DNA of 64,000 nucleotides from Streptomyces sp. V2I9 (GCF_030817475.1 NZ_JAUSZJ010000002.1:2223501-2287500), one strand, 5' to 3'; shown: positions 25,024 through 34,324, counted from the stretch's first letter. Numbers and translations: made by a program. Notes: generated by a model not told the origin, from the sequence alone.

Positions 25024-26943
25024 ATGACGTCGACGCCGCCAGGCGACCGGCAGGAGAACGACGCTTCCCGGACGACTCAGCTCCGGATACCGGCGCAGCT
25101 GCGGGCGGGTGCGGCACGACGGCGGGCCAAGAAGGAACTGCCGCGCTACGACTACGAGCACTACAGCCGGCTCGCCGGACCCCTGACGCAGCCCCCCGCG
25201 GGCAAGCCGTACAAGGTCCGGTACCGCTCGCTCATATCCCAGGAGCCGCACCGCGTGCGCGCGGCGCTCCTGCTCGGCGCGGCTCCTCTCGTCTCGCTCG
25301 GTCTCTTCGTCTGGCTGATGCAGCCCAGCCACTGGACGGACCGTGACCCGAACCTGGACGACGACCTCCTGCTGGCCCTCGACGTCGTCATGCTGGTCTC
25401 GATCGGCCTGATCGAGCTGTTCCGCACGCTGAACGTCCTCTCCAACGCCCACGCCACCCTGGTCGCCCGCGACCCGGTCCCGGTGGTCCCGGAGTCCGGC
25501 ACCAAGGTCGCCTTCCTCACCTCCTTCGTCCCCGGCAAGGAGCCGCTGGAGATGGTGACGAAGACGCTGGAGGCGGCCGTGCGCATCCGCCACCGCGGCC
25601 TCATGCACGTCTGGCTGCTCGACGAGGGCGACGACCCGGCGGTCAAGGAGGTGTGCGCCCGGCTCGGCGTGCACCACTTCTCCCGCAAGGGCGTGGCCCA
25701 CTGGAACCAGGCCAAGGGCCCCCACCGCGCCAAGACCAAGCACGGCAACTACAACGCCTGGCTGGACGCGCACGGCGGCGACTACGACTTCTTCGCCTCG
25801 GTCGACACCGACCACATCCCGATGGCGAACTACCTGGAGCGGATGCTCGGCTACTTCCGCGACCCGGACGTCGGCTTCGTCATCGGACCGCAGGTCTACG
25901 GCAACTACGACACCTTCGTCACCAAGGCCGCCGAGTCGCAGCAGTTCCTCTTCCACGCCCTGATCCAGCGCGCGGGCAACCGCTACGGCGCACCCATGTT
26001 CGTCGGCACCAGCAACGCGGTCCGCATCTCGGCGCTCAAGCAGATCGGCGGTCTGTACGACTCGATCACCGAGGACATGGCCACCGGCTTCGAGATCCAC
26101 CGCCACCGCAACCCCGCCACCGGCAACAAGTGGCGTTCGGTCTACACCCCGGACGTGCTGGCCGTCGGCGAGGGCCCGACCGCGTGGACGGACTTCTTCA
26201 CCCAGCAGCTGCGCTGGTCGAGGGGCACCTACGAGACGATCATCGGCCAGTTCTGGAAGGGCTTCGGGACCATGCCGCCCGGCAAGCTCTTCAACTACAC
26301 GTTGATGATCGTCTTCTACCCGATCTCGGCGCTGAACTGGATCCTCGCGGCCCTCAGTTGCGCCCTCTTCCTCGGTATGGGCGCCTCCGGCGTCCAGATC
26401 GACCCCACGATCTGGATGATGCTGTACGGCAACGCCACCGCGCTCCAGATCGGCCTGTACATCTGGAACCGCCGCCACAACGTCTCGCCGCACGAGCCCG
26501 AGGGCTCCGGCGGTCTGGCCGGCATGATGATGTCCGCGCTCTCCGCGCCGATCTACGCCCGCTCGCTGATGGACGCGGTGCTGCGCCGCAAGAGCTCGTT
26601 CGTGGTGACCCCCAAGGGGAACTCCTCCAGCCCGGACACCCTCTTCGGCACCTTCCGCATCCACCTGTTCTTCATCGTCGTCTTCGGCGCCTCGGTGATC
26701 GCCTCGTTCTTCCTGGGCCACAGCCACCCCGCGATGGTCACCTGGGCCACGCTGGCGCTGCTGATCACCGCCGCACCGATCATCGGCTGGCGGTACACGA
26801 TCCGCGCCGAGAAGAAGAAGCGCCGCGGCCGTCGCCGGGCGGGCTCGTCCGGCCCGCGGCCGCCGGCCGGGCCGCCGCCGGGTCCGGCCGGCCCCGGCTC
26901 CGACCACACCATGAAGATCGCCCTGGGGGGACCGCAGTCATGA
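25024..26943 (+). CDS. cslA: Cellulose-synthase-like glycosyltransferase 2, CslA
   Basis: 639 residues. GGGGGGATGACCC precedes ATG 25024. There are two N-terminal membrane helices (AALLLGAAPLVSLGLFVWLM; LALDVVMLVSIGLIELF), then the GT2 domain with VWLLDEGDDP, VDTDHIP, the TED motif (SITEDMATG) and QQLRWSRGT, that is the D, D, D, QxxRW set of processive beta-glycan synthases. About four C-terminal helices form the translocation channel. CslA makes the beta-1,4-linked glycan at Streptomyces hyphal tips needed for aerial growth and adhesion. It overlaps glxA by 4 bp (ATGA). No PilZ domain is seen. Confidence 0.95.
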   Translation: MTSTPPGDRQENDASRTTQLRIPAQLRAGAARRRAKKELPRYDYEHYSRLAGPLTQPPAGKPYKVRYRSLISQEPHRVRAALLLGAAPLVSLGLFVWLMQPSHWTDRDPNLDDDLLLALDVVMLVSIGLIELFRTLNVLSNAHATLVARDPVPVVPESGTKVAFLTSFVPGKEPLEMVTKTLEAAVRIRHRGLMHVWLLDEGDDPAVKEVCARLGVHHFSRKGVAHWNQAKGPHRAKTKHGNYNAWLDAHGGDYDFFASVDTDHIPMANYLERMLGYFRDPDVGFVIGPQVYGNYDTFVTKAAESQQFLFHALIQRAGNRYGAPMFVGTSNAVRISALKQIGGLYDSITEDMATGFEIHRHRNPATGNKWRSVYTPDVLAVGEGPTAWTDFFTQQLRWSRGTYETIIGQFWKGFGTMPPGKLFNYTLMIVFYPISALNWILAALSCALFLGMGASGVQIDPTIWMMLYGNATALQIGLYIWNRRHNVSPHEPEGSGGLAGMMMSALSAPIYARSLMDAVLRRKSSFVVTPKGNSSSPDTLFGTFRIHLFFIVVFGASVIASFFLGHSHPAMVTWATLALLITAAPIIGWRYTIRAEKKKRRGRRRAGSSGPRPPAGPPPGPAGPGSDHTMKIALGGPQS

Positions 26944-28940
26944 CACGCCATTCGGGCCGGGGCGCCCGCCGTTCCGCAGGTCCGGCCTCCCGCAGCGCGG
27001 GGGCGCGGGCCCGCCGCTCCGGTCTGCGTACGCGCCGGTTCGCGATCGGCACGGTCGCCGTGGTCGCCCTCGCGGGGGCCAACGGGCCCTGGCTCTACCG
27101 GTTCGGTTCCGAGCGCTACCACCACTACACGATCAACAAGCAGTCCTACAAGGAGGCCAACGGCCACTGGGACTTCCTGGACATCCCCGCCGAACACCGG
27201 GTCAACGCCGTCCACGCCGCGCTGCTGCGCACCGGCAAGGTGCTGCTCGTCGCGGGCTCCGGCAACAACCAGAAGAACTTCGACGCGAAGAGCTTCCGGT
27301 CCGTGCTGTGGGACCCGAAGACGAACGTCTTCAAGGACATCCCCACGCCCAAGGACCTGTTCTGCGCGGGCCACACCCAGCTCCCCGGCGGCAATCTCCT
27401 CATAGCCGGCGGCACCAAGCGCTACGAGAAGCTCGGGGGCGACGTCACCAAGGCCGGCGGCCTGATGATCGTCCGCAACGAGAACCCCCGCAAGCCGATC
27501 ACGCTCCCCGCGGGCACCCGCTTCACGGGCAAGGAGAGCGGCAAGACCTTCATCTCCCAGGACCCGCTCCTGGTGGAGAAGGCCACCAAGGTCTTCGACA
27601 AGAAGACCGGTGAGTACCAGCGCAACGAAGCGGGCGTCGGCCGCATCTACGTGGAGGCCGAGAAGTCCGGGCGGAAGTACGAGACCGGCACCGAGGACAA
27701 CTACCGCGTCGCGGGGCTCTCCGCCGAGGACACCCGCAACGTCTACGGGATCGCGCAGAAGCTGGCGCTGGACAAGAAGGACTTCCAGGGCATCAACGAC
27801 GCCTACGAGTTCGACCCGGTCGCGGAGAAGTACATCCCCGTCGACCCGATGGACAAGGCCCGCTGGTACCCCACCCTCACGACGCTCCAGGACGGCAGGG
27901 TTCTCGCCGTCTCCGGCCTGGACGACATCGGCCAGATCGACGTGGGCAAGGCCGAGGTGTACGACCCGAAGAAGAAGACCTGGAAGGACAGCGGCATCGT
28001 CCGGAAGTTCGCCACCTACCCGGCGCTCTTCCTCCTCAACGACGGCAGGCTGTTCTACTCCGGCTCCAACTCCGGCTACGGGCTCCAGAGCGAGGGCCGC
28101 ACCCCCGGTATCTGGGACGTGCGGACGAATGATTTCGACGAGATCCCCGGTCTCGCCGACCCCGACCAGATGGAGACCTCGGCGACCGTACGGCTGCCTC
28201 CGGCCCAGGACGAGCGGTTCATGGTGATCGGCGGGGGCGGGGTCGGCGAGTCGGAGAAGTCCACCCCCAAGTCCCGGCTGGTCGACCTCCAGGAGAAGAA
28301 CCCGAAGTTCACCGAGGGCGCCTCCCTGGACGAGGGCACCCGCTACCCCAGCGCCTCCCTGCTCCCCGACGACTCGCTGCTCGTGGCGGGCGGCGCCGGG
28401 GACTACCGGGGCCGCGGCGGCTCGGACGTGCTGGAGGCCCGGCTGTACGACGCGAAGACGGACACCTACCGGCGGGTCGCGGACCCGGCGGTGGGGCGTA
28501 ACTACCACTCCGGGTCCGTGCTGCTCCCCGACGGCCGGGTCATGATCTTCGGATCGGACCCGCTCTACTCGGACAAGCTCAACACCCGTCCGGGCACCTT
28601 CGAGCAGCGCATCGAGATCTACACCCCGCCCTACCTCTACCGCGGCTCCCGGCCCGAGCTCACGGCCGGCCCCAAGAGCATCAAGCGCGGCGGGACCGGC
28701 ATGTTCACCACGCGCCAGGCCGCCTCGATCACCTCGGCGAAGCTGATGCGGCCCTCGGCGGTCACCCATGTGACCGACACCGACCAGCGCAGCATCGATC
28801 TGGAGCTCACGAAGTCGGCGGACGGGATCACGGTCACCGTGCCGAAGAACCGGGCGCTGGTGCCCTCGGGCTGGTACATGCTGTTCGTCACCGACAAGGA
28901 GGGCACCCCCTCCGAGGGGATGTGGGTGGAGGTGCCGTAG
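26940..28940 (+). CDS. glxA: Copper radical oxidase GlxA
   Basis: 666 residues, starting in the ATGA overlap with cslA. A short Arg-rich cytoplasmic N-terminus is followed by one membrane anchor (FAIGTVAVVALAGANGPWLY). The rest is a kelch-like seven-blade propeller, an inserted region around residues 165-250 and a C-terminal beta domain (IYTPPYLYRG onward). Active-site marks of galactose-oxidase-like copper radical enzymes are Cys142 (DLFCAGHTQLPGG, the Cys of the Tyr-Cys cross-link) and the Tyr-His pair in VGRNYHSGSVLLPDGR. It oxidises primary alcohols to aldehydes on the CslA product outside the membrane and is needed for glycan deposition at tips. Confidence 0.95.
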   Translation: MTRHSGRGARRSAGPASRSAGARARRSGLRTRRFAIGTVAVVALAGANGPWLYRFGSERYHHYTINKQSYKEANGHWDFLDIPAEHRVNAVHAALLRTGKVLLVAGSGNNQKNFDAKSFRSVLWDPKTNVFKDIPTPKDLFCAGHTQLPGGNLLIAGGTKRYEKLGGDVTKAGGLMIVRNENPRKPITLPAGTRFTGKESGKTFISQDPLLVEKATKVFDKKTGEYQRNEAGVGRIYVEAEKSGRKYETGTEDNYRVAGLSAEDTRNVYGIAQKLALDKKDFQGINDAYEFDPVAEKYIPVDPMDKARWYPTLTTLQDGRVLAVSGLDDIGQIDVGKAEVYDPKKKTWKDSGIVRKFATYPALFLLNDGRLFYSGSNSGYGLQSEGRTPGIWDVRTNDFDEIPGLADPDQMETSATVRLPPAQDERFMVIGGGGVGESEKSTPKSRLVDLQEKNPKFTEGASLDEGTRYPSASLLPDDSLLVAGGAGDYRGRGGSDVLEARLYDAKTDTYRRVADPAVGRNYHSGSVLLPDGRVMIFGSDPLYSDKLNTRPGTFEQRIEIYTPPYLYRGSRPELTAGPKSIKRGGTGMFTTRQAASITSAKLMRPSAVTHVTDTDQRSIDLELTKSADGITVTVPKNRALVPSGWYMLFVTDKEGTPSEGMWVEVP

Positions 28941-28977
28941 GCGTACGTACGCCCGCGACGCGTGGCGTACGTACGCC
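28940..28977. terminator. Bidirectional hairpin between convergent glxA and GH6 genes
   Basis: GGCGTACGTACGCC, itself palindromic, occurs twice 10 bp apart, so the copies can also pair with each other. It lies in the 65-bp gap between convergent stops. Confidence 0.65.
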
Positions 28978-29005
28978 TGCGGCGCGGGCGGCCGTGGCCC
29001 GTGCG

Positions 29006-30052
29006 CTACCCGGTGGCGCGGGCCAGGCCCAGCGCGTACTCCGGCCACCACTCGCCGGCCTTCGGGCCGCCCTTGCAGTCCCCGTCCGACTCGCCGGGGC
29101 GCTTGATCCACAGGTAGGCGTCCACCCGCTCGTCGCCGGTCTGCGTGGTCGGGGGCTCGCCGAGCGCGCGGCCGGGCGGGTTGCACCAGGTCTCGGCCGG
29201 ATCGCCGCCCTCGTAGGGCCCGTTGCCGTTGCGGCTGGTGTCGATGACGAAGGGCTTGTCGCCCACCTTCACCGACAGCTTCTTCCCGAACTCGGTGCTG
29301 ACGGCCGTCGTGCGGAAGTTGGACACATTGAGCGAGAAGCCGTCCGCCTTCGCGATGCCCGCCCGCCACAGCGGCTCGTGCAGGGCCTCGGGCGACTGCC
29401 AGCCCGCGTTGCCCGCGTCCACGTAGACCTTGGTGGCGGGCTGCCGCTTCAGCCGCTCGACGGCGCCTTTGAGCAGGTCGTAGCGCTCGTGGTGGTGTTC
29501 TCGGGGGGTGCAGCCGTCGACCAGGTGGAGCAGGGCGTCCGGCTCCAGGATCACGGTCGCCGGGCGGTTCCCGATGCCCTTGGCGACGCCGTCCACCCAG
29601 GCCCGGTAGGCGTCGCCGTCGGCGGCGCCGCCCTTGGAGAACTGGCCGCAGTCGCGGTGGGGGATGTTGTAGAGGACCAGCAGCGCGTACCGGTCGGCCT
29701 TCGCGGCCGCCTCGGTGACGCGCCGTGCCTCGTCCTCCGGGGCGTCCGGGCCGATCCACTCCCCGACCGGCTGCTCGGCGATCCGCCGGATCAGGTCGGC
29801 CTTCTCCTGGTCGCCGTCCTCCTGGTAGGCGGCGACCTGGCGGGCCGCGGTGCCGTCGGGGTTCACCCAGTACGGGTCTTTCGCCTTGGGCTGCTGGCCG
29901 ACGACCGGCGCGCCCTCCCGGTCGCCCCCGTCCCCGTCGCCGGAGCATCCCGCCAGCAGCAGGGCCGCCCCGAGCGCCACCGCCGTACCGGTCGTCCGGA
30001 GGCCCGCCGCGCGCCCGCGCGTCCGGGACCGGCCGGTGTAACTGCCGTACAT
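29006..30052 (-). CDS. cslZ: GH6-family glucanase lipoprotein (CslZ-like)
   Basis: 348 residues from ATG 30052 after GGGGGAG. The lipobox LLAGC (Cys36) indicates membrane anchoring outside the cell. The GH6 motifs are LVLYNIPHRDCGQ (catalytic-region Asp134-Cys135) and VILEPDALLHLV (acid/base region Asp172), plus YVDAGNAGW and FVIDTSRNGNGP. It hydrolyses beta-1,4-glucan. A GH6 endoglucanase next to cslA-glxA is known in Streptomyces (cslZ) and trims the nascent glycan; here it is convergent with them. It has no separate carbohydrate-binding module. Confidence 0.88.
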   Translation of the reverse strand: MYGSYTGRSRTRGRAAGLRTTGTAVALGAALLLAGCSGDGDGGDREGAPVVGQQPKAKDPYWVNPDGTAARQVAAYQEDGDQEKADLIRRIAEQPVGEWIGPDAPEDEARRVTEAAAKADRYALLVLYNIPHRDCGQFSKGGAADGDAYRAWVDGVAKGIGNRPATVILEPDALLHLVDGCTPREHHHERYDLLKGAVERLKRQPATKVYVDAGNAGWQSPEALHEPLWRAGIAKADGFSLNVSNFRTTAVSTEFGKKLSVKVGDKPFVIDTSRNGNGPYEGGDPAETWCNPPGRALGEPPTTQTGDERVDAYLWIKRPGESDGDCKGGPKAGEWWPEYALGLARATG

Positions 30053-30212
30053 CCACTCCCCCTTGGGTGCACTGCCTGCACTGTTCCTCATCGGTCGCAC
30101 CCGATGTGCTGCCGGTCCGTTCCATCCTGGCACAGCGGTCGGGTGCCCACTTCCCGCCCCGCACAACCGCCGGACCGGGACACCGGTTCCGGACATCCTG
30201 GGCGAAAGCGGC

Positions 30213-30252
30213 GTCCCGGCCGGCCGCCCCCGAAGAGGCGGCCGGCCGGGAC
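30213..30252 (-). terminator. Strong hairpin after the sortase gene
   Basis: Perfect 16-bp stem (GTCCCGGCCGGCCGCC and its complement) with an 8-base loop, 43 bp beyond the sortase stop and upstream of the GH6 gene. Confidence 0.75.
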
Positions 30253-30294
30253 GGGCAGGACCTGCCGGGCCGTACGGACCGCGGAACGGCGAGG

Positions 30295-31023
30295 TCAGGT
30301 GCGGGCCGCCGCCCGGGCCTGCTCGCCGCCGTCCCGGTCGCCCGCCCCGCCGCCCCGCGCGTCCTTCGCGCCGGTGAGGTAGGCGGAGACGACCACGTTC
30401 GCCGTGTACGAGCGGGTCTCCGGGTCGTACGTCCCGCCGCAGGTGATCAGCCGCAGCTCGGCCCGGCCGTCCTGGCGGGGCCCGTACGCCTTCTGGGCGT
30501 CGAAGCGTTCGCGGGTGAGGAGCTGGACGTCGTCCACGGTGAAACGGGCGACGCTGCCGTCCGCCCGCGTGACCTCGATCCGGGCGCCCGGCTCGACCGC
30601 GCTGAGCCCGTAGAAGACCGCGGGTTCGGTGTCGGTGTCGACGTGCCCGACGAACAGGGCGGTCCCCTCCGCGCCGGGCCGGGTGCCGTCGCCGTACCAG
30701 CCGGCGGTCCTCGGCATGCCGTACGGGGGCGGGTCGATGGCCCCGTCCCCGTCGAGGCCGCGCGCGATGACGGGGGCGTCGATCCCCACGGAGGGGACTT
30801 CGACGCGCTCGGGGGCCGACCCGTCGAGCGGTTCGTGGGCCGGGGGCAGCGAGGCCCCGAAGGGGCGGCCGACCGCGGCCACATCCCCGGTGGTGGGAGC
30901 CGGCAGACCGCCGAACCCGCCGCCGGCCTCCTTGCCCCAGAGCCACAGGCCGAGCAGCAGCACGGCCCAGGTCACTCCGGTGAGCAGTCGCCCGTTGCCT
31001 GCCGGGCGGTCCGGGGCGCCCAT
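30295..31023 (-). CDS. Class F sortase
   Basis: 242 residues with one N-terminal membrane segment (LLTGVTWAVLLLGLWLWG). The catalytic triad is visible: His127 in FVGHVDT, Cys195 in RLITCGG and Arg204 in PETRSY. The barrel starts VEVPSVGIDAPVI. Class F sortases of actinobacteria are single-domain and sit on the outer face of the membrane. The start is 1 bp after the stop of the upstream gene, so the two are coupled. A typical LPXTG substrate is not encoded next to it. Confidence 0.9.
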   Translation of the reverse strand: MGAPDRPAGNGRLLTGVTWAVLLLGLWLWGKEAGGGFGGLPAPTTGDVAAVGRPFGASLPPAHEPLDGSAPERVEVPSVGIDAPVIARGLDGDGAIDPPPYGMPRTAGWYGDGTRPGAEGTALFVGHVDTDTEPAVFYGLSAVEPGARIEVTRADGSVARFTVDDVQLLTRERFDAQKAYGPRQDGRAELRLITCGGTYDPETRSYTANVVVSAYLTGAKDARGGGAGDRDGGEQARAAART

Positions 31024-31024
31024 C

Positions 31025-31591
31025 TCAGCTGCCGGCCGGGCCGCGGCGACGGCGCGAGGTGCGCAGGGCCACGGCGACGGCCGCGACGGCGGCGAGCACC
31101 AGGCCGGTCACCGCGTGCCGGACGCCGGGGCCCTCGGCCTCGGCGGACCGTTCGGCGAGGGTGGCGGCGCCTCCGCCGCCCGCCTTGACGGGCGCGGCGG
31201 GCGAGGGCCGGTTGTGGTGGACGACGGTGAGGGTGCCGGTGGCCTTGCCGGCGCTGTCCTCGCACGTCACCCAGACGTCGTAGGAGCGGGGTTCGGCGTC
31301 GGACCGGATGCGGGCCTCGGCGAAGAGGCCCTTCTCGTCGGCGGGCCGGAAGTGGGCGACCGAGGCGAAGGCGTCGGAGTTGCCCTTGGCCCGGCGGCCC
31401 TTGCCGCAGACATCGGTCCAGAGTTCCACCTCGGCGCCGGGGGCGGTGGTGGACGGGGTGATCGAGACGGTGCCGGTGCGCCGGTCGTCGTCCCCGGCCG
31501 GGGCGGCCGGGGATGCCAGAGCTACGGGTGCGGGCACGGCTATGAGCGCGGCCGCCGCCGTCGCACAGAATGTGATGGGTATGGAACGCAT
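31025..31591 (-). CDS. Exported protein with C-terminal membrane anchor, sortase-gene partner
   Basis: 188 residues. Signal peptide MRSIPITFCATAAAALIAVPAPVALA, then a beta-rich domain with two Cys (ELWTDVCGKG; DVWVTCEDS), a Pro/Gly/Ala linker, one membrane helix (VTGLVLAAVAAVAVALRT) and a basic tail (SRRRRGPAGS). That is the shape of a sortase substrate, but no LPXTG or LAXTG motif stands before the helix. It is translated just ahead of the class F sortase. It may be a membrane-anchored partner, or carry a non-canonical sorting signal. Confidence 0.8.
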   Translation of the reverse strand: MRSIPITFCATAAAALIAVPAPVALASPAAPAGDDDRRTGTVSITPSTTAPGAEVELWTDVCGKGRRAKGNSDAFASVAHFRPADEKGLFAEARIRSDAEPRSYDVWVTCEDSAGKATGTLTVVHHNRPSPAAPVKAGGGGAATLAERSAEAEGPGVRHAVTGLVLAAVAAVAVALRTSRRRRGPAGS

Positions 31592-31733
31592 CGTGAACCT
31601 CCTACGGGAAGGTTCGGGTCTGCGGCGGCGGGCCGCATCCGCAGTCCTCCATTCGGGCGACGCCGGGGGGCGTCGGCGGGCGGCTGCGGACGCGGTCCGC
31701 GCGGGTCGGGGCGGTCCGCCGGACGCGCGGGCC

Positions 31734-32564
31734 CTAGTCGGCAGGCGTGTCCGCCTGCTTCCCCTGGTCCACCTGGTCCGGCAGGTCGATGAGGTCGACC
31801 AGGTCCGCGATGGACTCCACGACGTGGGACGGGCCGAACGGGTAGCGGTCGATGTCCGCGACGGTGGTGAGCCCGGTGAGGACCAGGAAGGTCTGCATCC
31901 CCGCCTCCAGGCCCGCCAGCACGTCGGTGTCCATCCGGTCGCCGATCATGGCACTGGTCTCGGAGTGCGCGCCGATGGCGTTCAGCCCGGTCCGCATCAT
32001 CAGCGGGTTGGGCTTGCCCGCGAAGTACGGGTCCTTGCCGGTGGCCTTGGTGATGAGGGCGGCGACCGAGCCGGTGGCGGGCAGCGGGCCCTCGGCGGAC
32101 GGCCCGGTCTCGTCGGGGTTGGTGCAGATGAAGCGGGCGCCGGCGTTGATCAGCCGGATCGCCTTGGTCAGCGCCTCGAAGCTGTACGTCCGGGTCTCGC
32201 CGAGCACCACGTAGTCCGGGTCGTGGTCGGTGAGGACGTACCCGATGTCGTGCAGGGCGGTGGTGAGGCCGGCCTCCCCGATGACGTACGCCGTGCCGCC
32301 GGGGCGCTGGTCGTCCAGGAACTGGGCGGTGGCGAGCGCGGAGGTCCAGATGTTCTTCACGGGGACGTCCAGGCCCATGCGCTTGAGCCGGGCGTGCAGG
32401 TCGCGCGCGGTGTAGATGGAGTTGTTGGTGAGGACGAGGAAGGGCAGCCCGGAGTCCCGCAGCCGCTTGATGAAGGCGTCGGCGCCGGGGATCGGGGTGC
32501 CCTCGTGGATGAGGACGCCGTCCATGTCGGTCAGCCAGGATGTGATGGGCTTGCGCTCTGCCAT
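31734..32564 (-). CDS. HAD-IIA family hydrolase (NagD-like)
   Basis: 276 residues. ATG 32564 follows GCAGGAGTCC; earlier in-frame starts have no ribosome-binding site. The nucleophile motif is TDMDGVLIHEG, motif II PFLVLTNNS, and later GKPNPLMM and MIGDRMDTDVLAGLEAGM, as in NagD/AraL/phosphoglycolate-phosphatase-like HAD-IIA enzymes with a C2 cap. It removes phosphate from small sugar or nucleoside phosphates in the cytoplasm. The last ~20 residues are acidic and Gln-rich. Confidence 0.9.
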   Translation of the reverse strand: MAERKPITSWLTDMDGVLIHEGTPIPGADAFIKRLRDSGLPFLVLTNNSIYTARDLHARLKRMGLDVPVKNIWTSALATAQFLDDQRPGGTAYVIGEAGLTTALHDIGYVLTDHDPDYVVLGETRTYSFEALTKAIRLINAGARFICTNPDETGPSAEGPLPATGSVAALITKATGKDPYFAGKPNPLMMRTGLNAIGAHSETSAMIGDRMDTDVLAGLEAGMQTFLVLTGLTTVADIDRYPFGPSHVVESIADLVDLIDLPDQVDQGKQADTPAD

Positions 32565-32639
32565 GTGTCGGGACTCCTGCCGTACGCACTGCGTGCTTGG
32601 GGGTGCCCGGACCACGCCGTCCCGGCACCCCCAGCATAA

Positions 32640-34187
32640 TTAGGCTGTGGTGATCTTGACCCCGTCGATCACCCAGTACCAGTTGTTGCTGCCGGTGTAG
32701 TGGAAGCGGAAGCTCACGTTGGCCGCCCCGGGCGGCACGTCCAGGGTCAGCGCCTGGGGCTGCGCGATCACGTCGGAGGTGTACCGCTTCACCTCGACGG
32801 GCGTCCCGCCGTTCCAGGAGGCGAGGACGCGGGCGCTCTGGCTGCCCTCCTGCCGGTGGTGGGTGGTGAAGCCGAGGGTCACGGTGGTCCTGCCGGAGAC
32901 GGCGTAGGCCGGGGTGACGAGGGTGGAGTCGTACGGTCCGGAGAACGCCTTGTCGGCCCACTCGTCGGAGTCCGCGACGGCGAAGATCCCGCGTGAGCGG
33001 ACGTTCAGCTCGCGGGACTGGTCGCGCTGGCTGCGGCTCCAGAACTCGTCGGTGGCGAAGGACCAGCCGCGCCACTCGGCCACGCCCCCGGTGCCCATCG
33101 CGGAGTTGACGACGGACCAGCCGCTGGGCGCGGTGCGGGTCCAGCCGAGGACCCCGGCCGGGATGCCGGTCTCGTCGGCGCGGCCGGCGAGCGCGGGGTA
33201 GAGCGTCTCGAACGGGTCGGTGGAGCGTTCCTGGATCGGCTTGCCGTCGAGGCCCCAGGCGGGATCGGGGACGATGCCGAGCTGGTGGAAGACGGTGGCG
33301 GCGACGTCCACGAGCCGGGTGTCGGCGGGGCGGGCTCCGGCCGCGATGCCGGGGCCCCGGGCGAGGACGAAGGTGCGGCGCTCCTCGACGGCGCTGCCGC
33401 CGTGGCCACCGGAGTCGGTGTGGCCGTGGTCGGTGGTGACGATGACGGTCCACCGTTCGGTGGCGTAGGAGGGGCGGGCCCTGATGGCGGTGAGGAGGCG
33501 GCCGAGGTGGCCGTCCTGGACGGCGATCGCCTGGCGATAGGCGGCGCTGGCGGCCCCGGAGTTGTGACCGGCGATGTCGGTCTGGCCGAAGTAGACGAAG
33601 AGCACGTCCGGGTTCTGGTTCCGGAGGATCGACTCCGTCTCGGCGGCGATGGTCGCGTCGTGGCCGGTGTAGCCGTCGCGGTCGCCGTCGAGGACGAGCT
33701 TGGCGTCGGCCCCCGGGGTGACGGTGCCCTGGGCGTCCAGGGGCTTCCAGTCGACGGCCGCGTACGTGGAGAGCTGGGGGCGGACCTGGGCGAGGCGGGC
33801 GAGGAAGCCGGGGTACTTCGCGTAGTTCTTCCCGGCGAAGGAGTTCTCCTTGACGCCGTGCTTGTCGGGCCAGACGCCGGTGGAGATGGTCGACCAGCCG
33901 GGGCCGGAGGAGGTGGCGGCCATCGGGTTCGCGTACAGCAGCGAGGTGCCGTACGTTCCGTCGGCCATCATCGCCTTGAGGTGCGGGGCGTCGGCGGCGG
34001 CGATGACGTCGTGGCGCAGCCCGTCCATCCCGACGACGAGCACCTTGTCCTTGCTGGTGCCGTCCGGGAGGGTGGGCGCGGCAGCGGCGGCGCGGGCCGG
34101 GGCGGCGGTGGCGAGCGGGGCGACGGCGGCGGCCGTGGCCGCGGCGGTGGTGGCGAGTACGGAGCGTCGGGACAGGGACCGGGACAC
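32640..34187 (-). CDS. Tat-exported alkaline-phosphatase-superfamily phosphodiesterase
   Basis: 515 residues. GTG 34187 is chosen because GGAGGAA lies about 4 bp upstream. The Tat signal is SLSRRSVLATTAAATAAAV. The metal-binding core of the type I phosphodiesterase/nucleotide pyrophosphatase family is present: VLVVGMDGLRHDV, SSGPGWSTISTGVWPDKHGV (Thr nucleophile region), YFGQTDIAGHNSG and VTTDHGHTDSGGHG. The C-terminal ~110 residues form a beta-sandwich (TLGFTTHHRQEGSQ). It would cleave phosphodiesters or related bonds outside the cell. The 17-bp sequence upstream is identical to one before the phosphonate operon, which suggests a role in phosphonate or phosphodiester scavenging. Confidence 0.85.
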   Translation of the reverse strand: MSRSLSRRSVLATTAAATAAAVAPLATAAPARAAAAAPTLPDGTSKDKVLVVGMDGLRHDVIAAADAPHLKAMMADGTYGTSLLYANPMAATSSGPGWSTISTGVWPDKHGVKENSFAGKNYAKYPGFLARLAQVRPQLSTYAAVDWKPLDAQGTVTPGADAKLVLDGDRDGYTGHDATIAAETESILRNQNPDVLFVYFGQTDIAGHNSGAASAAYRQAIAVQDGHLGRLLTAIRARPSYATERWTVIVTTDHGHTDSGGHGGSAVEERRTFVLARGPGIAAGARPADTRLVDVAATVFHQLGIVPDPAWGLDGKPIQERSTDPFETLYPALAGRADETGIPAGVLGWTRTAPSGWSVVNSAMGTGGVAEWRGWSFATDEFWSRSQRDQSRELNVRSRGIFAVADSDEWADKAFSGPYDSTLVTPAYAVSGRTTVTLGFTTHHRQEGSQSARVLASWNGGTPVEVKRYTSDVIAQPQALTLDVPPGAANVSFRFHYTGSNNWYWVIDGVKITTA

Positions 34188-34244
34188 GTGTTCCTCCAGG
34201 GAGAGGGCGGGCGGGTCGATCGGGGCCGGACGTGGACGTGACAC

Positions 34245-34261
34245 TGGACCAGACCCGTTAC
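34245..34261 (-). promoter_or_regulatory. 17-bp repeated operator-like site A
   Basis: GTAACGGGTCTGGTCCA on the minus strand, identical to site B at 40163-40179. It is 58 bp before the start of the phosphodiesterase gene, in the same orientation. A related GGTCCAGACC is at 34283-34292. It is probably a binding site or promoter element shared by the two transcripts; a GntR gene lies nearby. Confidence 0.65.
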
Positions 34262-34324
34262 CTTGGCGAGATATCCGGGCCGGGTCCAGACCTTGGCAGC
34301 GATCCGTGGCGGAGAGGTGACCGG

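Noticed and set aside
34245..34261. DasR or PhoP box
   Set aside because: The site has neither the TGGTCTAGACCA form of DasR nor clear 11-bp GTTCACC-type direct repeats of PhoP. I kept it only as an unassigned repeated operator.
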